A DNA stretch of 64,000 bases from Fibrobacter sp. (GCA_012513915.1 JAAZBG010000153.1:1-64000), one strand, 5' to 3'; shown: positions 20,309 through 31,235, numbered from the stretch's first letter. Made by a program: numbers and translations. The notes: generated by a model from the letters alone, not told the origin.

Positions 20309-20340
20309 AACAGAGACCTCATAGTAGAAAGGTCTCTGTT
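20309..20340. terminator. Hairpin after DUF4197 copy 2, same stem core as copy 1
   Basis: aacagagacc-tcatagtagaaa-ggtctctgtt. Confidence 0.65.
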
Positions 20341-20361
20341 ACAGAGGACTCTGACATTTAT

Positions 20362-22167
20362 ATGATTCAAAAAAACAGTCTGGTTCTATACAAATCAGCA
20401 CCAGCGATTGTTATAAGTACCGGTGCCAAGATCGAAATCGAATTATCAGACAAAAAAAGAGTATCGGTCCGGGATAAGGACATTACACTGCTTCATGAGG
20501 GCCCGCTGGCAAAACTTTCCGATATTGAAAATACACCAGTTGGTGAAATTGATGAAGCGTGCTCAATGATGAGCGGTGAAACGACGACACTTTCAGAACT
20601 GTCTGATCTGATCTATGGTTCGTTTACACCTGCAAGTGCCTGGGCAATCTGCAAATTGCTTTCTGAGAATGTGGTTATTACCGGTACACCAGACAAAATC
20701 ACTGTCCGTACGCCTGATGAAATCCAGAAACTACAGGCGGAGAAAAATCAGAAAAATGCTGAAAAGGATGCATGGAACGCATTTATTGACCGTGTACGGA
20801 AAAACGCAATTATTCCTGATGACCATCCGCGGTTTGCACAACTTGAAGATGTTGCGTTTGGTAAATCAAATACCTGCCGGATTTTAAAGGAACTATCACT
20901 TCAGGACTCAGCAGTAACCGCACATGCGCTGCTGTTAAAACTTAAGGTATGGGATTATTCTGTTAATCCCTATATCAAACGTTCAGGATTAACAACAGAC
21001 TGTACCTATCCGCCAATGGATGCAATTCCTGATGAACCCCGTGTTGACCTGACCCATCTTGCTGCATACGCAATTGACGATGAGGGAAACAGGGATCCTG
21101 ATGATGCTATCAGCATTGATGGTAACCGGTTATGGGTACATGTCGCAGATCCGTCATCGGTGATTACCCCTGATAGTCCGGCAGATCTGTATGCGCGCGA
21201 ACTTGCAACGACGTTATATTTGCCGGAAAAACATGTCACCATGCTCCCGCCTCAGGCAACAGATCTGTTCGGCCTTGGATTACAGACTCTATCACCGGCG
21301 CTCTCCTTCGGCATTGATCTCAACGATGATGGCTCTATCGGGACCTTTGACATTGTACTATCAACGATTAAAGTAACCCGTTTGACATATGCGGAAGCTC
21401 AGACCAGAATACATGATGAGCCATTCTGTTCGATATACCGTATGACACGCAACTATCGTGAATATCGTAAAGCCGCAAACGCAGTGTTCATCTCCTTACC
21501 GGAAGTAAAAATCAGGGTAGTTGACAATAGTGTAACAATAACACCGTTACCCGAAATGGACTCAAAGGAACTTGTAACCGATTGCATGGTTATGGCCGGC
21601 GAAACTGCCGCGCGATTTGCATCGGCAAATGCAATTCCATTCCCGTATACATCACAGCCGCCCCCGGAAACGATTGAACATCCAACCGATTATGCATCAA
21701 TGTTCAGTTACCGCAAACAACTGCAGCCCGGCACTGTTAAATGTACACCTGATATGCATGCAGGTTTGGGTGTTAAACTATACAGCAGAGCAACCAGTCC
21801 ATTACGCCGATATCTTGATCTTGTCGTACACCAGCAGCTTCGTGCTTTTATCAGTGGTAAACCAATTCTTGACGACAAGGCAATTCTCAATCGCATTGGT
21901 GCTTCGGCATCAATCACCGGCACTGCAGCATTTCTTGAACGTCAATCGAATCTTCACTGGACACTTGTATATCTGCTTCAGCATCTAGACTGGCAGGGTG
22001 ATGCCGTTGTGGTAGAAAAACGGGAACGATTCTCGATCATTATAATTCCTGAACTCGCACTTGAGGCCAGGATACATGAGAAAAATGTTACGCTTAATCA
22101 GCAATTACGTGTAAAAGTAAATGGAATCGACCTGGCGGAACAAATGGTGTTTTTAAGCATTGTTTAG
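20362..22167 (+). CDS. RNB-domain exoribonuclease (RNase II/R family)
   Basis: AYAIDDEGNRDPDDAISIDGNRLWVHVADPS; YSRATSPLRRYLDLVVHQQL. Confidence 0.93.
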   Translation: MIQKNSLVLYKSAPAIVISTGAKIEIELSDKKRVSVRDKDITLLHEGPLAKLSDIENTPVGEIDEACSMMSGETTTLSELSDLIYGSFTPASAWAICKLLSENVVITGTPDKITVRTPDEIQKLQAEKNQKNAEKDAWNAFIDRVRKNAIIPDDHPRFAQLEDVAFGKSNTCRILKELSLQDSAVTAHALLLKLKVWDYSVNPYIKRSGLTTDCTYPPMDAIPDEPRVDLTHLAAYAIDDEGNRDPDDAISIDGNRLWVHVADPSSVITPDSPADLYARELATTLYLPEKHVTMLPPQATDLFGLGLQTLSPALSFGIDLNDDGSIGTFDIVLSTIKVTRLTYAEAQTRIHDEPFCSIYRMTRNYREYRKAANAVFISLPEVKIRVVDNSVTITPLPEMDSKELVTDCMVMAGETAARFASANAIPFPYTSQPPPETIEHPTDYASMFSYRKQLQPGTVKCTPDMHAGLGVKLYSRATSPLRRYLDLVVHQQLRAFISGKPILDDKAILNRIGASASITGTAAFLERQSNLHWTLVYLLQHLDWQGDAVVVEKRERFSIIIIPELALEARIHEKNVTLNQQLRVKVNGIDLAEQMVFLSIV

Positions 22168-22291
22168 GGTGGTTGTTCCGAAAGAAAAGCTCTATTGCTG
22201 AGGGGGCAATGTGTAGTTACAACACCGGAGCAGCCCGGCATTGCAACTCAATCTCAATCTCAATCTTAGTCTGAGTCTTAGCCTTATCGTC

Positions 22292-22777
22292 TTACTCTTC
22301 ATCCTCTTCATCAAGAGATTCAATCTCTTCAACGAGGGCATCAAGACTCTTGTAGTCTTTGAGTTTTAGAGTTTTGCCGATTGCACTCAGCTGATCACTG
22401 ATTTCAAGGATAAGATCGAGTGGGTCAATTTCATAACCGGTCAACTCAGTATCAAGATCGACACCGATTACAAGACCATCATTAGCCATTCCAACACACC
22501 AGTGTTCAAGAAAATCACCAAGTTCAACCTGGACAGTCTTATAGCCTTTCCATTCATCCTTTGCACAGACATCAGCAAGCTTTTTCTCCGACCAGAAACA
22601 CATAAGTTCTATCGGTTCACCATCTTCATCCTCGAACTCTGACGAACTTGACATGGCAAAGCCATCATCATTTTCAAGTCCCCAGACAATTCCGGTTTCA
22701 CTTACTTTTTTAATAAAGTTTTCAAATTTTAGTTCCAGTTCGTTTGTTTCATCAATTGTTTCATCCATAACGCGCAT
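22292..22777 (-). CDS. Acidic protein, DUF2750-like
   Basis: VWGLENDDGFAMSSSSEFEDEDGEPIELMCFWSEKKLADVC; strongly acidic C-terminus. Confidence 0.55.
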   Translation of the reverse strand: MRVMDETIDETNELELKFENFIKKVSETGIVWGLENDDGFAMSSSSEFEDEDGEPIELMCFWSEKKLADVCAKDEWKGYKTVQVELGDFLEHWCVGMANDGLVIGVDLDTELTGYEIDPLDLILEISDQLSAIGKTLKLKDYKSLDALVEEIESLDEEDEE

Positions 22778-23094
22778 CCTTCATTGTATTTAGGTACTTC
22801 AATTGTTAACTGTATTTTCCGGATGCACCAGACGCACCCCAGTAAAAAACGTTAGTATTATTTGTTAAATTCAGCATTAACTAGCTGATGGCCTAAAATA
22901 GTATTCGGAATAAACGTTGGAAATAATTTGTTTAAAAGTTGAGCTAAATAAATATGGCCATTTGCTAAAAATTCCATTGCCAAAATTCATTACTGTAATT
23001 TATATAATTTTGATTGATTCTAGTCAAAGTAATTCCGCAATTTTCTTTTTTCCCCTGCCATCAAATTTCATTTCAGATAATTCTGGTATTTGGT

Positions 23095-23129
23095 AACCGG
23101 GACTACAAGGATGGTAAGTCCCGGTTTTT
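23095..23129. terminator. Terminator-like hairpin downstream of aroC
   Basis: aaccgggact-acaaggatggta-agtcccggttttt. Confidence 0.65.
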
Positions 23130-23139
23130 ACACGACATA

Positions 23140-24222
23140 TTACTGCTGGTATGCTTTTTGTATCAATGCACAATCAGCAAGAACAAGTGCAGCCATACTT
23201 TCAACAATCGGAACTGCCCGTGGGACAACACAGGGATCGTGACGCCCCTTGGCCTCAAGAACCGTTTGTTTGCCGTTGAAATCGACTGTCTTCTGGGATT
23301 TTCCTATCGTTGCAGGTGGTTTAAAAGCAATGCGGAATGCTATGGTTTCGCCATTTGTGATACCACCCTGAACGCCTCCGCTATTATTTGACAAAGTCCG
23401 TAATTGCCCGTTATCCCATGTAAACGGATCATTGTGTTGTGAGCCGCGAAGTGCTGTACCGGCAAAACCTGATCCAATTTCAAAACCTTTCGTTGCAGGA
23501 AGCGAAAGCATTGCCTGTGCAAGCCTTGCCTCCATTTTGTCAAAGACCGGTTCACCCCATCCGGCCGGAACCCCACGGATAACGCAGGTTACAATGCCAC
23601 CGACAGAATCCTGATCATCCCGTACCTCACGTACGAGATCGATCATTTTTGATGCAACAGCACTATCCGGACACCTGATTATAGTCTCGTCAACTACCTT
23701 ACGATTGACAGTATGATAATCAACCCCTGATGCATTGATGCCGCCGACGCTGCTGACAAACGCGACAATCTCAACCCCACAGGTTTCTTTAAGAAACTTT
23801 TCCGCAATAGCTCCTGCTGCAACACGCCCGATTGTTTCCCGTGCACTTGAACGTCCGCCACCGCTTGATGCCTTGATACCATACTTTGCCATATAGGTAA
23901 AATCTGCATGTGACGGTCTCGGGATTTCGATCATTTCACTATAATCACCGGGACGCTGATCTTTATTCATTACCATCAGACAGATTGGTGTTCCAAGTGT
24001 TTTCCCGTTTTCAACACCAGACATAATAGCCACCGAGTCAAGTTCCTGACGCGGCGTTGCCAAATCACTCTGTCCGGGTCTTCTTCTATCAAGCTGAACC
24101 TGAATATCCTTTTCACATAATGCAATCTGTGACGGGCACCCGTCGACTATCGCCCCGACTGCTTTACAATGTGACTCACCGAATGTACTTACCCTGAAAA
24201 GGGTGCCTGTTGAGCTGCTCAT
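23140..24222 (-). CDS. aroC: Chorismate synthase
   Basis: [77 protein letters not shown]. Confidence 0.97.
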   Translation of the reverse strand: MSSSTGTLFRVSTFGESHCKAVGAIVDGCPSQIALCEKDIQVQLDRRRPGQSDLATPRQELDSVAIMSGVENGKTLGTPICLMVMNKDQRPGDYSEMIEIPRPSHADFTYMAKYGIKASSGGGRSSARETIGRVAAGAIAEKFLKETCGVEIVAFVSSVGGINASGVDYHTVNRKVVDETIIRCPDSAVASKMIDLVREVRDDQDSVGGIVTCVIRGVPAGWGEPVFDKMEARLAQAMLSLPATKGFEIGSGFAGTALRGSQHNDPFTWDNGQLRTLSNNSGGVQGGITNGETIAFRIAFKPPATIGKSQKTVDFNGKQTVLEAKGRHDPCVVPRAVPIVESMAALVLADCALIQKAYQQ

Positions 24223-24752
24223 ATATGTTCCAATACCTCCGTTACAATTTCATCAATATTTTTTTTGTTTGTATCGATAGTCAGATCAGCCATACTACGG
24301 TAAATATCATGGCGTTCATTCCAGATCTTATTGAGGTTTTCGACCGTTGGGTTATCTGCAAGAAATGCAGGATATCCCTTTGACTTCATTCTATCAAGTA
24401 ACACCTCCGGCTCAGCATAAAGATACACAACAAAACCGAACTGCTTCAGAATAGGACGATTTGCAGCGGTCATAGGTGCACCGCCGCCAGTTGACAATAC
24501 TGTAGACTCAAGAGTCAGAAGACTTCCCAGCACTTTTGTCTCAAGGTTTAAAAAGTACTCATTACCATATTGATTGTAGATCTGACGGCATGAAAGCGTT
24601 TCCTTTTTATCGTACTGGAAACGTTCTTCAATCACCGAATCAAGATCAACAAATGTAAAACCATGTGCAGCAACAGCTTTTCCGGCAGTTGATTTGCCAC
24701 ACGATGCGAATCCTATAAATACAACATTTCTACGTCTCTGTACCATTATCAC
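24219..24752 (-). CDS. aroK: Shikimate kinase
   Basis: [41 protein letters not shown]; 4-bp overlap with aroC. Confidence 0.85.
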   Translation of the reverse strand: MIMVQRRRNVVFIGFASCGKSTAGKAVAAHGFTFVDLDSVIEERFQYDKKETLSCRQIYNQYGNEYFLNLETKVLGSLLTLESTVLSTGGGAPMTAANRPILKQFGFVVYLYAEPEVLLDRMKSKGYPAFLADNPTVENLNKIWNERHDIYRSMADLTIDTNKKNIDEIVTEVLEHI

Positions 24753-25000
24753 TTTCTACCCGCTCTTTTGCAATTTCCCGACCCGGAACTGATTTCAGTA
24801 TCACGATCGACCTACAAAATGATTCACAGCTGGGCGTTCAATCAAGAAGAAATACGTTTTTCCTTATGGTTGAAACAGGCAGATCAGAAAACACAGCTTT
24901 TAAACCTGATTATACAAAAGTATCTGTCTATATGAATTCCTTTGCCGGATTATATATTTATAGGAAGTCACATAAACCATTTTCAATAATGAGGAGCACT

Positions 25001-25582
25001 ATGAAAACGAATATATCATTTTTAATATTTTTTCTTTTGATATCAGTATCTTACGGAGCGAAAGTGCAAAATCCCATTGTTATTAAACCGATTGTGACAC
25101 AATTTGATTCAATTCCGGCGCTACATGAAGGACTCAAACTCTACCCCCAGTCATTTATCGATACGACACCATCAAAAGAAAACGGCATACTTGGCACCAC
25201 CCGGACCGGCATAAAAAAGACAGCGCCAATTGTAATACAACCATCACTTGTTGAGTCTTTTCGAGCCTCGTTTCAATCGCTGCTTGAATCCAGGGGAAAT
25301 TACAGTGCGGATATCAGCGTGGCAACATATGCCATTGACATTAAAATTATCGAGTGCACCATCGTTGAAAAAAGTTCCGGACTTAGTCAGACAATGACTG
25401 CGACAATGAAAGTTGAGGTAACCATTGCACCACCACTCGACAATTCGCAAACCCGGACGTTCACAGTTGCAGGACAAAACGCTACAACATCGATGGATAC
25501 ATCAAAATATGCAGAACGAATCATGCGGGATACATTTGCCAATATATGCAGTGAAATTGTCAAGGTTATCAATAAAATCTGA
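25001..25582 (+). CDS. Secreted protein of unknown function
   Basis: Signal peptide MKTNISFLIFFLLISVSYGAK; start at 25001 preceded by gaggag. Confidence 0.6.
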   Translation: MKTNISFLIFFLLISVSYGAKVQNPIVIKPIVTQFDSIPALHEGLKLYPQSFIDTTPSKENGILGTTRTGIKKTAPIVIQPSLVESFRASFQSLLESRGNYSADISVATYAIDIKIIECTIVEKSSGLSQTMTATMKVEVTIAPPLDNSQTRTFTVAGQNATTSMDTSKYAERIMRDTFANICSEIVKVINKI

Positions 25583-25684
25583 TCTGTAAACAGGTACCAG
25601 AAGTGTATTACTGTAATCGCCTGTTACTAAGTTATTTTTTTGTACTATAGCTGGATATTGATTGATTAAACACTGCGGGAAAAG

Positions 25685-26680
25685 ATGTTCAACATTGACT
25701 CAAAAAAGCGTTTCGGATTCTTCTTCCCATCAATATTTATTATTACGCAAATTACCGGTATTCTGCTGAGTCTTGTAGTCTGTTACATTCTTAACGATTT
25801 CACCTGGCAATTCATTCATGCTGCATTGATAAATTCATTTATTCTTGGTGCTGCACTTGTTGGAAATTGCACTCTTACACAATCTCTTCTTGTAAAAACA
25901 CGTATCATTTTTATACTGATCATCACCTTTTCAGTAATTACAGGTGTTGCGTGTATAAATCTTTTCCTGTTATTATTTCTTGAACCAGCGCTTTTTGTCT
26001 ACTATAACCGGGGTGCGATCTCTTTTCTTTTGCTTAATTATCTTTTTATCACAGCATTGCAAACGATCTGTACCGGTTCAATTATTTACAAAGAGATTAT
26101 GATCGAAAAAGAGAAAACAATCAGTAGTGAACGGCTTCTGAAAAATCAGATGGAAATGAAACTGCTTTCCGAACGTATTAATCCACACTTCCTTTTTAAC
26201 ACGCTAAATATGATCCTAACCCTGCTAAAAGATCCTGTTAAGGCAGAACATGCCCTGCTTAATCTCTCAGATCTTCTTCGGGACAATCTTGACAATTCTG
26301 ATAAGGAGCTGATTACCATTCAGGAAGAGGTTGACAATGTACGAAAATATCTTGAAATCCAAAAGCTCCGTTTTGAGAACAAATTAGACTTTTCCATCAT
26401 ATGCAACACGTCATTTCTTATTCCTCCATTGATACTGCAACCACTTGTTGAGAATTGCATCAAGCATAATATTAAATCGGTTCAATCACTTTCGGTCGAT
26501 ATTACCATATCCCGTATAAACAATAAACAGGTTATAACAATTCTCGATTCCAGAAAAGTTCTCAATGACACGATGCTGAATCATGGCCATGGATTAACAA
26601 TTACCAAAAAACGAGTTGAAAAAAGCGGTGGAGTATTTTCATTTGTCAACGGAGGCGTAGCAATATCATTCAGAGCATGA
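25685..26680 (+). CDS. LytS/YehU-type membrane sensor histidine kinase
   Basis: Multiple TM helices; ERINPHFLFNTLNMILTLLKDP (His_kinase) and LQPLVENCIKHNI. Confidence 0.9.
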   Translation: MFNIDSKKRFGFFFPSIFIITQITGILLSLVVCYILNDFTWQFIHAALINSFILGAALVGNCTLTQSLLVKTRIIFILIITFSVITGVACINLFLLLFLEPALFVYYNRGAISFLLLNYLFITALQTICTGSIIYKEIMIEKEKTISSERLLKNQMEMKLLSERINPHFLFNTLNMILTLLKDPVKAEHALLNLSDLLRDNLDNSDKELITIQEEVDNVRKYLEIQKLRFENKLDFSIICNTSFLIPPLILQPLVENCIKHNIKSVQSLSVDITISRINNKQVITILDSRKVLNDTMLNHGHGLTITKKRVEKSGGVFSFVNGGVAISFRA

Positions 26681-27402
26681 TTAAAACAATTATAGCCGAT
26701 GATGAAACCCATGCCCGTCAGCGGTTACGTGAGCTTCTTGACAGATTCGGTATCTTCGAAATTATCGCTGAGGCATCAGATGGCAATGAGGCACTACAGC
26801 AGATAATCACACACAGGGTTGACGTTGCATTTCTTGATATCAATATGCCAGGTATTCCTGTTTTTCAAACAGTATCATCACTGCAGCACCCGCCGCTGAT
26901 TGTTTTTCAAACCGCTTATTCTGAGCATGCTGCGGAGGCATTTGAAATTGATGCCCTTGATTATCTGCTTAAACCGGTGCGATATGAGCGGCTCGAAAAG
27001 ACAGTTGAGAAGATAAAATCAAGGCTATTTACCAGTGAATCGACTGTCAGGCAACCTGGCCATATTGTAAAGCAATCAGATCATATTACAATTACCATAC
27101 AGGGGAAAACGAGGGTGATTCAATCATCTGAAATCATCAGGATCTCCCTGGATGAACACTTTTGTTATGTCTACACGAATAGTGAGAAACTGATATCCGA
27201 TAAATATCTCAATTATTATGAGGAGCGTCTGAACTCATCAGTATTCTTCAGAACCAGTAGAAACGACATTATTAATCTTAATTATGTTGCGTTTATTAAT
27301 AAAGAGTTACAAAACGCCTATACTATCAGAATGAAAAATGGTATGACTATAGAACTATCAAGAAGAAGAGCACAGGAGTTACGAAAGCTCATTGATTTTT
27401 AG
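26677..27402 (+). CDS. LytTR-family response regulator
   Basis: Receiver IIADDETHARQRLRELL, VAFLDINMPGI, LDYLLKPVRYERL; C-terminal LytTR domain; overlaps the kinase gene by 4 bp. Confidence 0.93.
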   Translation: MIKTIIADDETHARQRLRELLDRFGIFEIIAEASDGNEALQQIITHRVDVAFLDINMPGIPVFQTVSSLQHPPLIVFQTAYSEHAAEAFEIDALDYLLKPVRYERLEKTVEKIKSRLFTSESTVRQPGHIVKQSDHITITIQGKTRVIQSSEIIRISLDEHFCYVYTNSEKLISDKYLNYYEERLNSSVFFRTSRNDIINLNYVAFINKELQNAYTIRMKNGMTIELSRRRAQELRKLIDF

Positions 27403-27463
27403 CCATTCAGGAGTGGATATCAACCATTCAGCTATGATTTTTAACCACCCGGTCGCATATCAA
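27401..27463 (+). promoter_or_regulatory. Three direct repeats at exact 21-bp spacing, candidate LytTR operator
   Basis: AGCCATTCAG (27401), AACCATTCAG (27422), AACCACCCGG (27443). Confidence 0.55.
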
Positions 27464-27551
27464 TACTGATTATGTACTATTTAGTGTATCTTATAGATGT
27501 GATTGTACAATACACGTAAAGAACATGCTGGATTTTAAACTGGAGTATACT

Positions 27552-28691
27552 ATGAAAACGATGTATTACCTATGTATGATGTTATTTCTGTGCAGTTCAT
27601 CATTGAGCAGTTCAGTTGTCATTAAAAATTATGCAGAAGAAAAAGAAGCATCGATAAAAACCGATAATACGGTATATGATGACGACTACCTGTTTCTTGG
27701 AAATGAGCTTAATTTTTCAGGGAAATCGGAAGATCTGATTTTTCTTGGAAAACACCTGACCTTTGATGGTACAACAAAACTAGGTCTGACCGCCGTCGGT
27801 GAACATCTGATTATCAATGGTACTACCGGAAATGGCATCATGGCTGCTGCAGTAAATACAGTTGTCAATGGCCCGATTCATGGAAACAACTACTTTGCTG
27901 GAAAGTCAATTAATATCAGTGAAAAAAGTACTATTGACGGATACGTTTTCATGGCAGGTGCTACACTTTCCATTGATGGCATTGTTAACGGAAATGTATA
28001 TGCCGCTGCAGGTCAGGTGCTACTTAATGGTACTGTTAACGGTGATGTAAAAGTGTATGGTGGCCGGATTACATTCGGTGACAAAGCACATGTTAATGGA
28101 AATCTTATTTACGGATCTAAAGAGAAAATTGACGAACGTGCAAAATCAAAAATCACCGGTACCATTACACACGACAAAAAACTGTCCTGTGAAATGGATA
28201 ACTCGGCATTTAATAAGACTATAAAATCCATTGGTGCATTTTTCAAAGTTATACTCTTTATCTCGTTTGTACTTCTCGGGTCACTTATACTACTGCTTCC
28301 ATCATTCAGATATCTTGACAATAAACAGACATCACAGCAGTTCTGGAATACATTTGTCTGGGGAATCATTCCGCTGTTAATGTATCCCGCGATCATAATT
28401 CTCTGCTTTGTGATGATATTTTCTATACCGCTTGGCGTGATGCTCATACTTGGACTTTTACCGCTATTTTTCTTTACTTATATAACCGGAGCCACACTTA
28501 TCGGTAAACAACTTGTCAGTGTATTTAAATGGAACATCGTGAAACGACACTACCAGTTTCTTATCGGTGCTGCAGCACTTTGCATTATATCAATTATTCC
28601 GGTACTTGATTTTCTCAGTTTTCTTTTTGTCACAGCATGCGGCTTAGGAGTATTTGTTAAATTTCTTTTTGACAAAAAGACATCACTTTAA
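27552..28691 (+). CDS. Bactofilin-like (polymer-forming) membrane protein
   Basis: Signal peptide; repetitive GKSINISEKSTIDGYVFMAGATLSIDGIVNGNVYAAAGQVLLNGTVNGDVKVYGG; C-terminal TM segments. Confidence 0.75.
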   Translation: MKTMYYLCMMLFLCSSSLSSSVVIKNYAEEKEASIKTDNTVYDDDYLFLGNELNFSGKSEDLIFLGKHLTFDGTTKLGLTAVGEHLIINGTTGNGIMAAAVNTVVNGPIHGNNYFAGKSINISEKSTIDGYVFMAGATLSIDGIVNGNVYAAAGQVLLNGTVNGDVKVYGGRITFGDKAHVNGNLIYGSKEKIDERAKSKITGTITHDKKLSCEMDNSAFNKTIKSIGAFFKVILFISFVLLGSLILLLPSFRYLDNKQTSQQFWNTFVWGIIPLLMYPAIIILCFVMIFSIPLGVMLILGLLPLFFFTYITGATLIGKQLVSVFKWNIVKRHYQFLIGAAALCIISIIPVLDFLSFLFVTACGLGVFVKFLFDKKTSL

Positions 28692-28793
28692 TTGTAATTT
28701 AAACATATCAGTTGTTCACCAGGTATGGTGAACTAATATAATACTGCATGTTTTGCAGTATTGTCATCATCCACATTCTGAAAGGCTACCATT

Positions 28794-29633
28794 ATGGCCA
28801 AAATACATAATAATGCACGCTTAAAATTTATCACTATTGGTACATGCTCACAAACAATGTTTTACCTTCTGAATCATGAAACCGGTTTACGTACCAGTGA
28901 TGAAGAACAGGCATCCGATCTTCTTGCAGGAGGATTACTTACGAAAGGGTTTCAATGCGGAATGCTCTGGGGAGCGTCTCTTGCAGCTGGTAATTATGCA
29001 TTCAAACGACATGCAGATATGAATCAATCAATCCATACTGCAATCTGTAGTTCACAAAATATTACCAATTCTTTCTCGAAATGCAGCGGATGTATAAATT
29101 GTCGTGATTTTACTAAATGCAAATGGAATAATCCGTTAAGCATTGCAAGGTATTTTATAACGGGTGGCTATTTAAAATGCCTGAATCTTATTGCAAACTG
29201 GGCACCTGATGCTCTTGACATTATACAGCAGGAAGATGAAATAACACCTCAAATTGATCTACAATGTCTCAGCTGTGCATCAGAGGTAATTAAAAAAGCC
29301 GGTGGGAGCAATAAAGAGGCGGTTTTAGCTGCGGGATTTGCAGGTGGAATCGGATTAAGCGGGAATGCCTGCGGAGCTCTCGGTGCTGCTATTTGGTACA
29401 AAACCCTTCACTGGTGCAGAAACAATCCGAAAAAAACACCGCCATTTTTTAAAAATCAGGAAATCACATCAATGATGAAACGATTTTCAACATTGACTAA
29501 CAATGTTTATGAATGCAGATCTATTTGCGGCAAAACATTTACAACAACGGATGAACATTCTGATTATATTGTAAATGGTGGTTGTCAGGAAATTATTACC
29601 GTTTTGGCTGGATTATGCAAAAAAAGTAATTAA
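28794..29633 (+). CDS. C_GCAxxG_C_C family (putative redox-active) protein
   Basis: EAVLAAGFAGGIGLSGNACGALGAAIW; multiple Cys motifs (CSGCINCRDFTKC). Confidence 0.75.
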   Translation: MAKIHNNARLKFITIGTCSQTMFYLLNHETGLRTSDEEQASDLLAGGLLTKGFQCGMLWGASLAAGNYAFKRHADMNQSIHTAICSSQNITNSFSKCSGCINCRDFTKCKWNNPLSIARYFITGGYLKCLNLIANWAPDALDIIQQEDEITPQIDLQCLSCASEVIKKAGGSNKEAVLAAGFAGGIGLSGNACGALGAAIWYKTLHWCRNNPKKTPPFFKNQEITSMMKRFSTLTNNVYECRSICGKTFTTTDEHSDYIVNGGCQEIITVLAGLCKKSN

Positions 29634-29652
29634 AATTGCCACCCTATGTGCC

Positions 29653-29689
29653 CAATGGTTACAAATATTCTATATACTTGTAACCATTG
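29653..29689. terminator. Hairpin between convergent genes
   Basis: caatggttacaaatat ... atacttgtaaccattg, one mismatch. Confidence 0.6.
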
Positions 29690-29702
29690 TAAATGCGATA
29701 CA

Positions 29703-31076
29703 CTACCGAAGATCTCTGCAATATTCTGTTTCCATATTCTGGATTCCGGCTTCTGAATTCTGGCTTCTCGCTTCCGTCTGCCGGCTCCCAACCATCCCCC
29801 CAACATTCCCGTTGTTTGCCCGTTGAATTCGCTGTGCCAGCAGCCTGCAAAGAAATAGTGCATAGTGAGGTTTTTCGCGGATTGCTTCAATAAAACTTTT
29901 TTTTGATATCTCGATCAGCTTGCCATCAGTCGCAGCGATAATTGTTGCATTGCGTTCATTATTCAGGAGAAATGACATCTCACCCATAAAAATGTCATCA
30001 GGTGTCAGCGTTGAAACGACTTCACCCTGCACTACTACATTGTAAATACCTTTGACAATATAGTACAGATAATCTCCCGGTTCGCCCTCATTGAAAATCA
30101 CGTCACCGCCTTTAATTTCCTTTGCGGGAATAAATTCAAACAATCCGGGCATCAACACTGTCCTCTCCCTTTCAAAATGCACTTCAAAGGTGACTTCATT
30201 ACCCTTTTCGTTATAGCGGAGATTATGTACAAGTGATTTTGTTATCAGTATTCCCCTGCCATGAAGCTCCAGGATAAACTCGTCTTTAGTTACATCCCTG
30301 ACATGACGCCAATCAAACCCATTCCCCTGATCGCCGATGGTAAAAATGGCCATTTCAGGAGTTATGGTATACTCGAATGATACTTTTTTCCTGTTTATGG
30401 CTTCTTCACGGTTTTTTAAAGCTATCAGTTCGGCAATATCAAGCGATTTTTCGAGCCATTCCGATTTTTCATCATAGGTGACTCCGCAATTACCATGTTC
30501 AATTGCATTGGTAAGCATCTCGGTAAGTGCAAGCCTGACATTAAATTTCTGTTCCATTTTTATTCTGTTTGAGTTGTACAGAAAATTACAGATAAGGTTT
30601 ACATAACACTTTACATCATAGATATCATTATCAAGTTCAAATGCACCACTGATATTATTCAGAAAATCACTGCTCAATTCACGTTGAAACAGAATTCTTC
30701 TATTGTTAAGTATAATTGCTACCACTTTGGCAATATAACACTGATAATCTGCGGTATCAAGTGCAATAATCAGATTTGCACCTTTGATTAATTCGACACG
30801 TTCAATTTCATTATTGGAGTCGCATATGGCAATGATCCCCCCATGAAGCAACCAGGCGTCACTCATAATATTTGTAAGTAATTCAAACGCATTGATACCC
30901 TTGTCACTGAAATTGACAATTATTAATTCTGGCATCTCAATGCCAAGATAATCAAGTGTTGATGAGCTGTCAGAAAGTTGATGCAACACTATCTGATGCA
31001 ACCCGTTTTTTGAAAGGTATTCCTCAGTTCGCTCTACAAGAGCACTGTCGCTGGTAACAATCGGTAATTTATACAT
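29703..31076 (-). CDS. Pseudo-receiver + RsbW-like ATPase + cyclic-nucleotide-binding domain protein
   Basis: LTEMLTNAIEHGN, GDQGNGFDWRHVRD; C-terminal GDVIFNEGEPGDYLYYIVKGIYNVVVQGE...GEMSFLLNNERNATIIA cNMP-binding fold. Confidence 0.75.
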   Translation of the reverse strand: MYKLPIVTSDSALVERTEEYLSKNGLHQIVLHQLSDSSSTLDYLGIEMPELIIVNFSDKGINAFELLTNIMSDAWLLHGGIIAICDSNNEIERVELIKGANLIIALDTADYQCYIAKVVAIILNNRRILFQRELSSDFLNNISGAFELDNDIYDVKCYVNLICNFLYNSNRIKMEQKFNVRLALTEMLTNAIEHGNCGVTYDEKSEWLEKSLDIAELIALKNREEAINRKKVSFEYTITPEMAIFTIGDQGNGFDWRHVRDVTKDEFILELHGRGILITKSLVHNLRYNEKGNEVTFEVHFERERTVLMPGLFEFIPAKEIKGGDVIFNEGEPGDYLYYIVKGIYNVVVQGEVVSTLTPDDIFMGEMSFLLNNERNATIIAATDGKLIEISKKSFIEAIREKPHYALFLCRLLAQRIQRANNGNVGGMVGSRQTEARSQNSEAGIQNMETEYCRDLR

Positions 31077-31235
31077 TTAAGGATGTGGCTCCGTAATCAA
31101 ATACCAATACTCACACCATTACTCTGTTCAATAATTACCAATTATAACATTGGCCATTAATCAAGTGCTCAAAAAAAAGCAGAGACTCTATTAAAAGCCC
31201 CTGCATTACATCACAAACCGGAATTACAGTATGTT

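Noticed and set aside
29575-29893. Small ORFs (83, 86, 63, 66 aa) around the convergent gene junction
   Set aside because: They read through a hairpin and degenerate microrepeat and overlap better-supported genes.
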